DNA of 64,000 bases from Aricia agestis (Eukaryota > Arthropoda > Insecta > Lepidoptera > Lycaenidae): positions 16,368,001-16,432,000 of the forward strand of contig NC_056408.1 of NCBI RefSeq assembly GCF_905147365.1, in the 5' to 3' direction. Shown piece by piece: positions 20,090 through 31,498 of the stretch. A program made the translations under genes and the position numbers. Below the pieces are notes generated by a model. The model saw only the letters and a list, made by a program, of their open reading frames with translations, had not been told where the DNA came from and searched no databases. Each line of letters opens with the position of its first letter. Positions within the stretch are counted from its first letter, which is position 1.

Positions 20090-20222
20090 TTGTCTGTCAA
20101 GAAAGTGAAGAAATTAAAAAGTGGCAACATCGTAGTGTCATCCCTTATTTCTTAAATTGATTTGAAAGGGATGACACTACGATGTTGCCACTTTTTAATT
20201 TCTTCACTTTCTTGACAGACTG
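20090..20222. mobile_element. Fully palindromic MITE in the P-element left TIR
   Basis: The arms of about 55 bp start TTGTCTGTCAAGAAAGTG and are inverses, with a loop near 20143-20160. It is flanked by TA (20088-20089 and 20223-20224). Without it, the left P terminus aligns with the right terminus. Confidence 0.75.
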
Positions 20223-20364
20223 TACGCGGCCACCCGACTGCGAAGCGGGAGCGTCAAGTCACAGAGTGCTTTTTTATAATATGTAATAGAGGTCCAACTC
20301 GACGGCCAAATTGGGTAAGACAAGTGGCGCCCTCTGGGTGTAGGTTTTGGCAACTTTTTGTCAA

Positions 20365-20483
<119 letters not shown>

Positions 20484-20602
20484 ACCTGTAGCATTGGTTA
20501 CTGGGTCTTTTTATAGGATGTTTATAAAATATAAAATACAGACAACCGTTGATATAATTTATTTTTTTCTTTTAAAACATTTCATATACAATTTGTTCGC
20601 TT

Positions 20603-21664
20603 TCAGCTTATACAAATCCGTACATCCGTACAATCATCACAGTCTCTCCTATTCATTAATATTCTGTTTATATTCTTACAGTAATTGTAAATGAAGAATC
20701 TGCAGGATATGTTGATTAGAAAATCTATTAATTTTTCTTTATGTAGTTCACATTTCAAGAACTCAAATTGCATGTGAATAAATATTACTGTTTTAATTAA
20801 ATTTTTTAAATATTTTGTATGTAAGCACTTTGTTATTATTGCGTAATTTATATACTGCAGATTTGAAATACAATTCAAGAGAGAGTCGCTGGGACTGCAA
20901 AGCCATTTTTTATTAGCATATTCTCTGCGTTTTATGTACTCTTGTTGCTGATCGGACATAAAGTTTTTTTTTACATTCACTACAACCCTTGAAGACTTTC
21001 CTCTTAGCGGTTTTAATAAAATAATCGCTAACATATTGTAGCCCCCCAACTATTCGGGGGTCACTTTTGTCTTCAAGGGGTGTAAATTCTATGTCCGGAA
21101 TCTTAGACAGCTCGCAATTTATTTGTTCTTTGCAGGCCCCGCTAGTGATGAGAACTTCATGCAAAGTATGGCAATTATCCACCTCACAATTGGCCCCAGG
21201 GGCATGGACACTAGATAGGCTGTTTATTAATAAGCTGCTAAATGCTGCTTCAAACCCATCTGGAGTAGGGTTTGCGTTGCGGCATCCTTGGCTCCTTATC
21301 GATCCGAAAAAATTTTCAATCGGATCCTGGTTCAGATGCCGTAACCAAACTGATGTCACTCCGTACTTAGCAGCATTTTTTTTTAATAGTAGTTCAATTC
21401 CTTCTAGTGTCCATACCCAGTTATTTAAAGTGGGAACATGCTCCACATTCAAGGTTTTTACATTTACAAACTTCATATTTTTTAAAAATATTTTAGCCTC
21501 CATCCATGTTTTGTGATGTGGTGAGTTAGGCGTCGCAGGTCCCAGAAGAGGTTTACTGTGCTTCTTCCTTTTTCCGAAGCTTCCATTAATTGAGTCAAAA
21601 AGTTGGTCAAAAAACAAGATGACGTCTGCGGTGTTTTGCGCATCTTGGGAGATTATTCCTTTTT
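20603..21664 (-). pseudogene. P-element transposase, last exon
   Basis: The exon opens after 'tatttttgcag' in the phase left by the previous exon and reads EKGIISQDAQNTADVILFFD. It contains LRHLNQDPIENFFGSIR, the conserved segment holding the third catalytic acid (Glu) of P and THAP9-type transposases, and a Cys pair (CSECKK) near the end. A run of nine A (20964-20972) shifts the frame. In the other frame the ORF goes on (NFMSDQQQEYIKRREYANKK) to a stop at 20603. One extra A in that run explains the break. Confidence 0.8.
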
Positions 21665-22010
21665 CTGCAAAAATAAGATAAGAATAAATTATGAATAATA
21701 TTCCTCACACATTCTCACAACGCAATCTTATCCCAAACAAATCAGTCCTTGCTTGTAATTTGGGTACCGCAGACAACAAACATAATATATTATAAATAAC
21801 ATAACACCTATAAATGTTTGACTTATGCGGGAATTGAACTTTACAATAATTTCGAATTAGACCGGGAGATCGACCTTGGTGATTGGATTAATTCTTTAGA
21901 TTAGCATGGTCAAGAAAACAAACTTGAAACAAACAAAATATACAGCTTTATAAATATTAGTATCGATAAAATAATGCAACATGAAAACATTATGTAATAA
22001 ATTCATTTAC

Positions 22011-23162
22011 CTGCTAGGTAGCCCATATTTGATGCTACAGTTTGGCTGAACAGTTGCGTAGCAAATTTCACCTTCATCTTAGGTATCTTACTTGGAATGC
22101 AATGGGAGTCTGTCAATTTTGGCACCAGTCTTATGCCTTTGTAGCCTGGGTTTTCTTGGTGCAGTGCAGTTATGTGTTCCCACTTTGCCATAAGAATATT
22201 GTTTTCTTTTTGAAATTGTAGATTTTTCGTAATTAAATTATTTCTTATACATTTCATTAGGTGAGGTGGATCGTACAAGGGAATAATCTCCTGGTTATTT
22301 ATTAAAATAATATTTCCCACAGGTTCTTCTAATTTACGTAAGAGAATCCCTCTTGTCTCTTGCAACAGGTATTTAATGCAGTGTACATTATTTGTACCTT
22401 GATCGCACACTGTTGCTACCACAATAAGACCAGCATTTTGTAGTTCTGTGACAACAGCCTTTAATTGTTTTGCCAGTTCTGGTCCTTTCGTGGCAGACTG
22501 AGAAAAGGTGTACGCAACAGGTTGCTTGTAATTTTTTATAAGCCCTCTTATCATAAATACCTGCGCATGATCTGCATACTCAGGCAGTGTCTCTTGCCCA
22601 TTGGTTACAAACCCACTCACTTTGTCTTTTCTTTCATTGTATGCCACATTCGGTTTTAGTGACATTTCGTCAAAAAGAACAACACATAATTTGTGTTCTG
22701 GTTTCATTTTAAGTGTGGCTTTTTTTACTTGTGCCATCAAATTTTTATTAATACCAGCATTTATATCTGCCGTATTAATTAATTTTATTAAAATTTGTCG
22801 CGATGGAAGGATAAAGATTTTCCTCAGGAATCTGTATCCTTTTGGGCTTTGTTTGAAGATAGTCAAAGCTACAATTTTTTCTTCTAATGTGAAACGCCGA
22901 CCTTTTTTTTCCTTTTTGTGCTCCCTGAACTGCAGCAAAGTTAAAATTTTTGATGTGCTGGACATTTTGTCCAAAGTTTCCAAAAATTTTGGGTTTGTGG
23001 TAATATTTTGCAAGGCCTTGATTTTGGTTGCCTACTTTTTAATCTTACTACGGCATTTGCTGAGTTTCACACCAACTTGCAACATTTTCTCATACAGAGC
23101 ACGCTCAGTTTTCGTAACAACAGCCTTCTTACTAACACATTTTACATGTATGTTGCGATGCA
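22011..23162 (-). pseudogene. P-element transposase, main exon
   Basis: The 1152-bp exon lies between 'attttttcag' and GCAG|gtaaat. It opens with a leucine-rich coiled segment (TERALYEKMLQVGVKLSKCR) interrupted by one TAG at 23032-23034. It continues with a winged-helix-like region (FTLEEKIVALTIFKQSPKGY), VVLFDEMSLKPN with the first catalytic Asp, ATVCDQGTNN with the second, and PLYDPPHLMKCIRNNL of the GTP-binding insertion. The rest is open. It ends in phase 1 and joins 21664. The order agrees with Drosophila P transposase and THAP9. Confidence 0.85.
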
Positions 23163-23405
23163 CTGAAAAAATAATAAGAATCATATGAATTAAAATTGCA
23201 GAATATTTAAGAGTACTTACATAATATTATGAGTGGATAACATTTGATGCTACATAGTTGTGTGTTAAATTATCTAATCATTGAAATATATGTATTAAAT
23301 ATATAAATCCGTAGTTATTAAACAATGATGGCGTAACTAGCAAACTCAGATTTGCAGTTATTATATTATTATGTTTGTAATTTGAATACAATTATTGTTG
23401 CTTAC

Positions 23406-23492
23406 CAAGATCTTTTACCACATGCATATTTTCTTCTTCATTAGGAGGCTGTCTATTACTCCTTATAGACTGAGATTCTGAAGTGACAGGTT
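23406..23492 (-). pseudogene. P-element transposase, small exon (duplicate b)
   Basis: The 87-bp exon lies between 'gattttcag' and CTTG|gtaagc and encodes EPVTSESQSIRSNRQPPNEE and so on. It is phase 1 at both ends, so it can be skipped or kept without a frame change. It is one half of a 271-bp tandem duplication. Confidence 0.7.
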
Positions 23493-23676
23493 CTGAAAAT
23501 CATAAGCATAATTGGTAAGAATTATCTAACCAAAATCACCATCATAACAATTAATGTAGTAGTTAATATTGAGTAACCATTATTTGAATGATATTGAAAT
23601 ATTAAGGCCAGCAAACTCAGATTTGCAGTTATTATATTATTATGTTTGAAATTTGAATACAATTATTGTTGCTTAC

Positions 23677-23763
23677 CAAGATCTTTTACCACATGCATAT
23701 TTTCTTCTTCATTAGGAGGCTGTCTATTACTCCATATAGACTGAGATTCTGAAGTGACAGGGT
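23677..23763 (-). pseudogene. P-element transposase, small exon (duplicate a)
   Basis: The 87-bp exon reads DPVTSESQSIWSNRQPPNEE and differs from 23406-23492 by very few residues. Splice sites and phases are intact. Confidence 0.7.
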
Positions 23764-24736
23764 CTGAAAAGTCATAAGCATAATTGGTAAGAATCATCAA
23801 ACAAAAATCACCATCATAACAATGAATGTAGTAGTTAATATTGTAACCATTATTTGAATGATATTGAAATAATTAAAGCCAGCCCACTAGACAAAGTTAC
23901 TTTTACATAGTTATGATATCAGTAAGGATGTCAACATTTTTTTACTAGTACATTTGACATGTAAGTAAATGTAATTTTACAAACTGTATTTAATTAATTA
24001 CTCTTGTCTTAAGGACACTATCACATTTTTTTCACAAATATCAGCGATCTTCAGGTACCATTTTAAAGAATAAGGAGTCACACTGCAAAGATATTTTGGT
24101 TATAAAAATTTTATAGCCGCATACAAAATTGTCACATAAATAATTATATTTTAACCATCACAATAATCGCAAAAGTTTAAAAAAATGGGGTCTGATTAGG
24201 AACCAGTATAGCTAAATACACTGCAAAAAAAATTTTGCTTATTTAGTCCCTTTACGAAATGCTATATTTTATATAAAAATAAATAACATATTGTCCATTT
24301 ATAAGAAAAATAAGAAACACTCTCCTTCATACATTTTCACCCTATATACAATATGATAGCATCCTTAAGAGATAGGGAATTAAATTAAATTTCCTTAAAT
24401 TTAGTTAAAGAAATAATTAGTTAATAAAAAATAAATAAATAGTTAATAAACATTATAAATTAAATTCTAATCATTTATAAGGATAATTTATAGAGCGGCT
24501 AAGTTACTTTAATAATAATAATTATACCCTCAATCGTGAAAAACGAGACACAATAGCTTTTCTATTTTGAGATCGCCGGTGACCGCTTGTGGCTTGATGG
24601 GTTAATAAAATAATTTATAACTAGCAGCAACACAAATAATTAATTTTTTTGAGAGATTGAGAGAGAAAGAGCGCATTTATTGAGAGATGCTACATTTCAT
24701 CCGCACGCCTAAAGGAGTCCCCATAGGACGTGTGTA

Positions 24737-24947
24737 TAGTGCGTCAAGAAAGTCATGACAGGCGGGAAAATTTTCTAAACGTAATAACGCTTAAAAGGTG
24801 TATTTTTTTCTTTGTATTTTCACAGAGATTGCTTATTACATTTTAAATATTGTCACCTTGCACATTTTTATCTCGAATTAATAAAGTTCTCATATTTTTT
24901 ATTTCATTTAAAAATTTTCCGCCTGTCATGACTTTCTTGTCGGACTA
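24737..24947. mobile_element. MITE in a P-element intron, TA duplication
   Basis: Inverted ends TAGTGCGTCAAGAAAGTCAT and TAGTCCGACAAGAAAGTCAT continue through 'gacaggcgg'. TA flanks at 24735-24736 and 24948-24949. Confidence 0.75.
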
Positions 24948-24991
24948 TAAATTAATTGCTAATTAAAAGCTTGTATTGTAGGATCACTCAC

Positions 24992-25063
24992 CAAGATTCT
25001 CTTTCATTTGTACATCTTCAATTGCACTTTGTGAGAGTGAGTGTATATGTAGATGCACAGGTC
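24992..25063 (-). pseudogene. P-element transposase, exon 3
   Basis: The 72-bp exon lies between 'atttacag' and CTTG|gtgagt and reads GPVHLHIHSLSQSAIEDVQM. It resembles the two 87-bp exons (G/D/E-PV start, K-L-G end), so the three may be related by older exon duplication. It is phase 1 at both ends. Confidence 0.65.
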
Positions 25064-25818
25064 CTGTAAATAATACAATTTAGTTATTAGTATTTAGTAT
25101 ATTACATTATTATTACATAATTTATTGCTAGTAGTAGTATTATTACATAATTTAACGCTGTCCGCATTAGTGCCTTTAACTTGCACTTGGTTCAGTATTC
25201 ATATTATCAAATAGAAACAAATATTGAATAAAACAATGTAATAGAAAAGGAAAATAATTCAAATATGGTAATGGTTTCTTGTACGCCTAAGTGAGAGAGT
25301 ATTAAAAATTATAATTGACATATACCTCGGAAACTAGATGATATGGATACCACATAATATTATTATGTTTAGAACATTTTAATCAATGATTCATTAATCA
25401 TTACCTATTCATTCAGTTAAGAAGGTTTAAAAAAAAAGCTTTGGAAAAGCTTAAAGGAATTGTGTAATGCAGTGCTATTTAAATATTACAACAAATTTAA
25501 AGTAGCACAGGATTTTTCGTACATATGACATTGATAAAGTTACTCATTTTCAGCGTAATTTGTAGGAACAAATGATCTTTGAAATTAAATGAACAATTCA
25601 AATGCACTTGAAACATTTTTGCCGGAAATAATAGTTTTGTGTAACCAGTGTAACCAATATACATATGTAAATGTATTTATGCATAGAAACTAGTATGATA
25701 CATCACATCACATTAAATTAAATAATTTCAATTTGTATAATATGTTTCCATTCTTAGTGATTATCCTTGTAAGCAGCATCTAGTATTACTGTGTAGATTG
25801 TAGTTTTTGTAAAATGAA
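25064..25818. other. P-element intron, no gene seen
   Basis: AT-rich intron sequence between exon 3 and the TA target of the pogo-like insertion. Confidence 0.6.
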
Positions 25819-26333
25819 TACCGTCAAATATGGCAACTTGACCATATTTTTTTAAAATTTTTGATATAGCTTGAAATCAAATAGACATTTTTAACATGTT
25901 ATGGTTTGTTTATGAAAACAAAATATTCAACTTTGATTTTCAATAGTTATTTCTTTAAAATACGTTCACCCTGACCTTCAATAAAAATAAACGTAACAGA
26001 GGTCAAATTGACACCACCGTGGTAACATGACCTGTTTACCATCTTAGATAGATACGTGCATATAACATCGTATTTTAGGTCTAATTGCCAATCATTTTAC
26101 GTACTCATGTTTTTAAACATGGTAACCCAGTTTGGATTAATAATAAGAACTGACAGTACTGGCTACTAGGACAAGTTGCCACAGGATATGTAACGGTTTT
26201 CATACAAAACTCAAACACTGAATAGGGTTGTCACAAAAATGTAGCACTAGTTTTAAGTATTCGTTTATTTATGAAAAATGTTTACTTAGTTCTAACAGGT
26301 ACATCTAATGGCACGAATATATTTAGTAGAATA

Positions 26334-26636
26334 GGGAGCATTCAAGTATTACGTAACGCAATTTGGGGGGAGGGGGGGGTCTTGTAAAACGTTACGGTGC
26401 GTTACAAGGGCGGGATGGGGAGTATTTAAACAACGCATTACGTAACATCGTACTTTTATTTTTGTTTGCTAACTTGGCAAACCTTTCATTTTTATTACTT
26501 TATTAAATGTTACGTAACGTTTAGGGGGGGGGGGGGGGGGGGGGGGACAGAAAAACGTTACGGTGCGTTACATGAGGGGAGGGAAGGTCTAAAATCTTCA
26601 AAAATTGCGTTACGTAATATGTACTTGAACGCTCCC
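26334..26636. mobile_element. MITE nested in the pogo-like element, TA duplication
   Basis: Inverted ends GGGAGCATTCAAGTATTACG and GGGAGCGTTCAAGTACATAT continue to 'acgtaacgcaattt' and are flanked by TA. G-runs on the left and a run of about 24 G at 26523-26546 lie beside inner repeats 'acgttacggtgcgttaca'. Confidence 0.75.
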
Positions 26637-26660
26637 TAATTTGCTTGAACGAAACATAAC

Positions 26661-29015
26661 TTATTTAAAATAAACTATGTCATCATCATCAAAGAGAACA
26701 TACTCGACTGGATTTTCTGATGTTTGCAGCAAATTTATAGATTTCACAATAAAATTCTCAGGCAGAGAAGAATCTTTATCTTCACGCTTGGGCTTTACAA
26801 ATTTAATGTTATCACCCCAGGGTATTGTCTTGTAATAGATAACTGAATAAACTTTCTCAGTTTTGTTGATGTTCTCAATAACGCCAATGTAATATTTCCA
26901 TTTGTGAGAGGAGTAATAACGCGTCAATATAGTGTCTCCTATATTCCACTTATATTCATTTTTGTTTAAATTATTATTTTCATGTAAAGGTCCACATATG
27001 TCTTGATCAAATCTTGAATTCTGATTTTTATAATTCCTTTGTTCTTTATCAGTAAAAATATTTTCATTTAATATTTCTGAGTCGCTTATGTCGCGAGCTT
27101 CTAATTCTATGTCACCCTGATCTATCTTTTTTATCTTTTCAAATATTTCTTTTTCCATCTCATCTACATTTCTTGCTACATCTCTGCCATCACGGTCAAT
27201 TAGTTCCGATAATTTATTATCACATTCTACTTTACCTTCACTTTCCTCATTTAGTTCTATATTATAGTCATCTTCCTCATCTAGATTAATATCGATAATA
27301 TCGCTATCACTGTGTATACTTATTTCTAAATCTTCTGTTGTTGTAGATCCGCATTCTTCATTTTTTGATGTCTTAATGGGTTTCTTCTTTTCTTTTTTGT
27401 TATTTGTCTTTTTAGTATGTTTTCGTTTCTTACCCTGTCCACCAGAAGTAGGTTCTTTATTTTCTTTGCTTCTGCTATCTTGATCTTCGTTGTCACTTAA
27501 AGTTCCACAGATATTGACGGTTATATGACTTTGCTGACCAGTACAATCATCAGTTTTTACTTCAGTCCCTATTTTTCTCTTTTTGACGGTAATCTGACCT
27601 GCTTTTTCATTCTTGATTTTGTTGGTTCCAGATTTTTTTTCTCTTTTCTCCACATGGTTTTCAGTCAGTTCCCTTTTGGCGAGGTCAGATACTGTTACAG
27701 ACATTCCTGGCTCAACATTAAGTTTCTTGTTCCTCCCTCTTTTCATTTCGTTGGGTTGCCTACTCTTCTTTAAATATTCTAGTAACACTTGGTCTACTGA
27801 GTATTCTGGTTCATTGGAAGCATATTCCGGTACCTTTCTCAATACTTTTTCTGGGTTGAATGGGTAAATACCCGTGGCTTTAAACCCACTTATCACGTTT
27901 TCTTTTTTACCCATGTTGACATCATCCATTACTTTTTTCAAAAGAGGCGGAAAGTGACATTTATTTAATGATGCTTGTCGTGGGTTTTCAATTTTATATT
28001 GTGTGAGAACTTTGCGCCACGTTTTTTTCAAAGGCCCGAAGAAAGCAACGTCAAGTGGCTGCGTGAGCTGTGTAGAATTTGGCGGCAACAGTACAAATTT
28101 AATATCGTACTTCTCGCAACATTCTAAAACTTCGAAATTTATGTGGCTGGATAAATTGTCACCGATTATAATCTTAGTTCCCTCAAGTTTTCGCGCCCAT
28201 GGTACAATTATGTGAGTGAACCAGTCCAAAAATGTACTCGAATCGAACCACCCACTTTTAGTTCTACCAAAACGAGCTTCATCGGGACCTCCTTCGACCC
28301 ACTGATTCCATAAATTTTCGGACTTGTATACGATATATGGCGGCAATACCTTGCCATTCGCGCTTGCGGCAAACATAACCGAAATACAGCCCTTTGTACT
28401 ATTCATTATTCTCTCTGGATATTTTATTCCGCGACGAAATATACATTTTACGGAACCTGGGTTGTCGCTAAAATTAGTTTCATCGTAATTAACCAAATGA
28501 GTAGGAGGAACGTTTTTAACCAGATTTTCAAGATTCTTAAAGTAATCTTGAAATTCTTTTGTACTTTTTTCTGCCCGTGCTCTCTTTATATTTTGCACTG
28601 ACCTGACAGTTAATTGGTCACGATGCCTTTCTATGAAAGACCGAGCCCACCATTCTCCAGGTGGTTTTCCATCAAAAATGTGCACCTTATTATTTTTCAA
28701 CAGATACTCATGTACAAGTATCCTGAGATCTAATAAGGTCAGAGGAGCACCGAAGTCTGCAACTACAATCAAAACTTTAACAAATTCCAGTTCTTCTTCT
28801 TCAGATAGCCTTTGCGGAGATCCTGGTTTTCTCATATGTAACTTTTTAACTTTTCTTTCTATTGTTCTTCGGGGAATGTTAAATTGTTTTTCGGCATCGT
28901 AGGATGAATATTTTTTATTCTGGACCATCTCAACTGCTAATGATAACATTTCGTCGCTGTAGTTTTTATATGATCTTGCCCCAATTCTCCGACGATCTCG
29001 TTTTTTTGGTGCCAT
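26661..29015 (-). CDS. Pogo-like transposase, intact 784 codons
   Basis: It would cut and paste its own element. Residues about 18-58 form a psq-type helix-turn-helix (YSDEMLSLAVEMVQNKKYSS, then FNIPRRTIERKVKK). Residues about 70-140 form a CENP-B-type DNA-binding half (GEWWARSFIERHRD). The DDE_1 core has D178 in VNYDETNFSDNPG, D286 in IIIGDNLSSHI and D322 in STQLTQPLDVAFF, giving DD35D. A Lys/Glu-rich linker (about 430-650) leads to a C-terminal module, WNIGDTILTRYYSSHKWKYY to VLFDDDDIVYF, that looks like a small beta-barrel reader or a metal-free accessory domain. The ATG at 29015 (MAPKKRDRRR) is the first Met of a basic, nuclear-type N-terminus. I see no stop or frameshift. Confidence 0.93.
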   Translation of the reverse strand: MAPKKRDRRRIGARSYKNYSDEMLSLAVEMVQNKKYSSYDAEKQFNIPRRTIERKVKKLHMRKPGSPQRLSEEEELEFVKVLIVVADFGAPLTLLDLRILVHEYLLKNNKVHIFDGKPPGEWWARSFIERHRDQLTVRSVQNIKRARAEKSTKEFQDYFKNLENLVKNVPPTHLVNYDETNFSDNPGSVKCIFRRGIKYPERIMNSTKGCISVMFAASANGKVLPPYIVYKSENLWNQWVEGGPDEARFGRTKSGWFDSSTFLDWFTHIIVPWARKLEGTKIIIGDNLSSHINFEVLECCEKYDIKFVLLPPNSTQLTQPLDVAFFGPLKKTWRKVLTQYKIENPRQASLNKCHFPPLLKKVMDDVNMGKKENVISGFKATGIYPFNPEKVLRKVPEYASNEPEYSVDQVLLEYLKKSRQPNEMKRGRNKKLNVEPGMSVTVSDLAKRELTENHVEKREKKSGTNKIKNEKAGQITVKKRKIGTEVKTDDCTGQQSHITVNICGTLSDNEDQDSRSKENKEPTSGGQGKKRKHTKKTNNKKEKKKPIKTSKNEECGSTTTEDLEISIHSDSDIIDINLDEEDDYNIELNEESEGKVECDNKLSELIDRDGRDVARNVDEMEKEIFEKIKKIDQGDIELEARDISDSEILNENIFTDKEQRNYKNQNSRFDQDICGPLHENNNLNKNEYKWNIGDTILTRYYSSHKWKYYIGVIENINKTEKVYSVIYYKTIPWGDNIKFVKPKREDKDSSLPENFIVKSINLLQTSENPVEYVLFDDDDIVYFK

Positions 29016-30600
29016 TTTACACTAAAACAAATTTAGATATAGGTACAGGGTTACTTTACTGGTAATTAGATAAATGCTTTGATCATGTAATAGTAGATAT
29101 TAGATGCAATAATTATTGTTCTTACAAAGATTGTCCTAAACTGCCTGGTTTTTTAGTTATGAGAATTAGAATACCTAAAAATTATCTATGAAAATCAGTT
29201 TCTGAAATTCAACGCATTATGGTCTTAAAAACGTACTTACAGTAATTATACAACCTACGAAAAAACTTCTCTTTTCATTAGCTTTCCAAGCAGGTTTAAA
29301 AAATTAAAAATATAAGCAACTTCTGGCAAAAAAATAAAATTTCCATTAAAAGGGAGCATTAAGTCCCATACAAATTAGCGAAGACTTTTTTTATTTTCGA
29401 GTTTAACTACGTTTTCTGCATTATTACGCGTCTATTATCTTCTAGCATTATGTAACCCGTCTTGATTAGCAGGCTAATCCAAATAATCGAGACTTGAATT
29501 TTTATATTGTAGAAAAGAGTAAAAGATTTGTATGGGACATGATGCACCCTACAGAAATTATTATTTTAGGAATAACTTATTTGTATCTTGTTAAACCTTT
29601 ATATCAGTTTCGAAGGCTGATAAAATGACGAAGCTTTTCCCATATTTTGCATAATAACAATAGTATAAGATTTTAAGACGGTATCGCGAAGAATTACAGA
29701 AACTGGAATTTTCATACGAAATTCAAAAATTGCCTCTCTTTTGGACTATCTAAGTAATGACAAAAAAATGCATTTATATCTACTATCAAATTCTCAAAGA
29801 ACTATATCAAATTACCAGTAACCGTGTATATGTTTGTACGCATAAGCATATATTATAGGTGCATTATTATGTGACACTATATTCGTTTGGAAGTCACAGC
29901 GTTATGATTGTACCAAAAATCTGAACCATTTTTCCTGGTGACAACTCCTAAATTGCCTTCTCTATACATTTGGTAATTACCGGGTCGACGAAACGCCTTC
30001 GGTTGCTAAACGAACATAGTTTCAGTATAAAATAGTAGAGATTGTTCATAATCGTAACTTAATAACATTTCATATTATAGGCAGGCATTTTTCGCTAAAC
30101 CGAATGTGCGACATAGGTACTTACTTGCCACTAATAATTGCACTTAATTTTGTGTCAACCCTAGGTGCAGGTCAAGTTGCCACGCTGCTGTCAATGGCAA
30201 CTTGACCTAACCTTAGCCAACAATACCTAAGCAAATATTTCGGTAGATTGAACTAGAAACGTATAGTAAACAAGTTAATATTAATCTCCAGCGTTTATTA
30301 CACAAAGTATCAAAATTGCACTCACCTGAATTAAGTATTTATAGTTCCATAAACTCAATTATGACCACAATAGCAAAAAACGTCTTCCGTTGATGACACT
30401 TCGAAACGCCATATTGCATAAACTAACAGTGTTGCTACTTTAAAAAAACAATATGTTGCCAGTGACAGTTTCAAAATACTACTACCGTTAATACAAAAAG
30501 TTACTTGTTTGCAATCCTACGAAACTTAATATTTTGTTATAAAACGGAACCTTAGGTCAAGTTGACCGGTATATGTCAAGTTGCCACATTTGACGGTACA

Positions 30601-31286
30601 AAAAAAAAAAAAAAAAAAACTTTTATTCTAGCTGTGGATAATAATTATGATCAAATCGTAAGCGCTGCATTAATCAGTAAATTATGTACTGGAAAGACTA
30701 AGGACCACCAAGATACAGGCTCTGCCTAGTTTGGGGTCCATTGTAATTTGTATGGCTTACTACATAACTAAAACAAAACTGTATAATAAAACAATTTACC
30801 TAGATACTTGTGTGTAAACAAAAGTTACTTTTGAAAAATATTGTAAAAATGTTATGTTATGTAATGGTTCAGAAAATAAAAGAATATTTAATATTTAATT
30901 TAATACCTACATACAGAAATTGTGGCTCAAAGAAATCTCTATTCAGATGTTTTAGACAGTTTTATGGGTGTCATACATACTATGGTCTACCAGAGTCCAC
31001 CTGTACAGGAATGCCTGACCGGAATCTGTGCAGTTTTTTAGGCCTGCACAGGCTACTGGCCAAATCGAAAATTTCAGGCATACCTGCACATGTTACCTCT
31101 CCAGTAGACAATAGCGTGTATGGCTTACACCACTGTAGTTTGTCATTTTATGATATTTTATAGAAATTGTTAACTTTACTAACAAGACTGTTTGCTTCTT
31201 TCTAACATTAACTTTAGAAAGAGACTTATGGTACTCTTTAAGGTAAGCAGGTATTATCTTCATTTGGGCATTTTACTAAAACTAAC
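30601..31286. other. P-element intron remainder, no gene seen
   Basis: It begins with the A-tract beside the pogo element. A 117-codon plus-strand ORF here has no recognisable domain. Confidence 0.5.
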
Positions 31287-31498
31287 CTGGCATGTTTTTC
31301 ATAGGTACAGCTCCTTTAGCAAGTCGGTTATTCCGGCACCAATATTTTGGTTCGAAATGATCATTACAGATGCGGCGGTATTTGAAAATATGGTTATTTC
31401 AAGTTGCAAAATGTCACCACCAACATTAAAGACCCATGTATTAAATAGCTGTCTATCCTTATCTGGATTAGGGAATTTATGTAAATTCCCCGCAGTAT
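31287..31498 (-). pseudogene. P-element transposase, exon 2 (rest of THAP domain)
   Basis: The exon opens after 'cctttttttcag' with the second base of an Asp codon and reads DTAGNLHKFPNPDKDRQLFN, then TWVF. These are the FP and W positions of THAP. A one-base indel midway changes frame. The second frame then gives ICNDHFEPKYW, the C-x2-H half of the C2CH zinc site, and ends at CCAG|gttagt in phase 1. Confidence 0.8.

Larger units (their letters stand above)
23340..23880. repeat. 271-bp tandem duplication containing one exon
   Basis: The two units share intron and exon sequence ('gcaaactcagatttgcagtt' begins each). The splice sites lie exactly 271 bp apart. Confidence 0.85.
25821..30596 (-). 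mobile_element. Complete pogo-like (Tc1/mariner) transposon
   Basis: It is 4776 bp with 22-bp inverted ends CCGTCAAATRTGGCAACT... and TA on both sides (25819-25820 and 30597-30598). It contains one intact transposase ORF. The motif 'tcaagttgcca', or its inverse, is repeated in both subterminal regions (near 25830, 26171, 30171, 30194, 30553, 30574), probably transposase binding sites. It sits in the intron between P-element exons 2 and 3. An A19 tract follows its right end. Confidence 0.9.

Noticed and set aside
22465..23188. Plus-strand ORFs of 64 and 195 codons
   Set aside because: They lie antisense to the P-element transposase exon, which has clear family motifs on the minus strand.
27525..28902. 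Plus-strand ORFs within the pogo-like element
   Set aside because: They are antisense shadows of the intact transposase gene.
30810..31163. 117-codon plus-strand ORF
   Set aside because: It lies in a P-element intron on the opposite strand with no recognisable domain.
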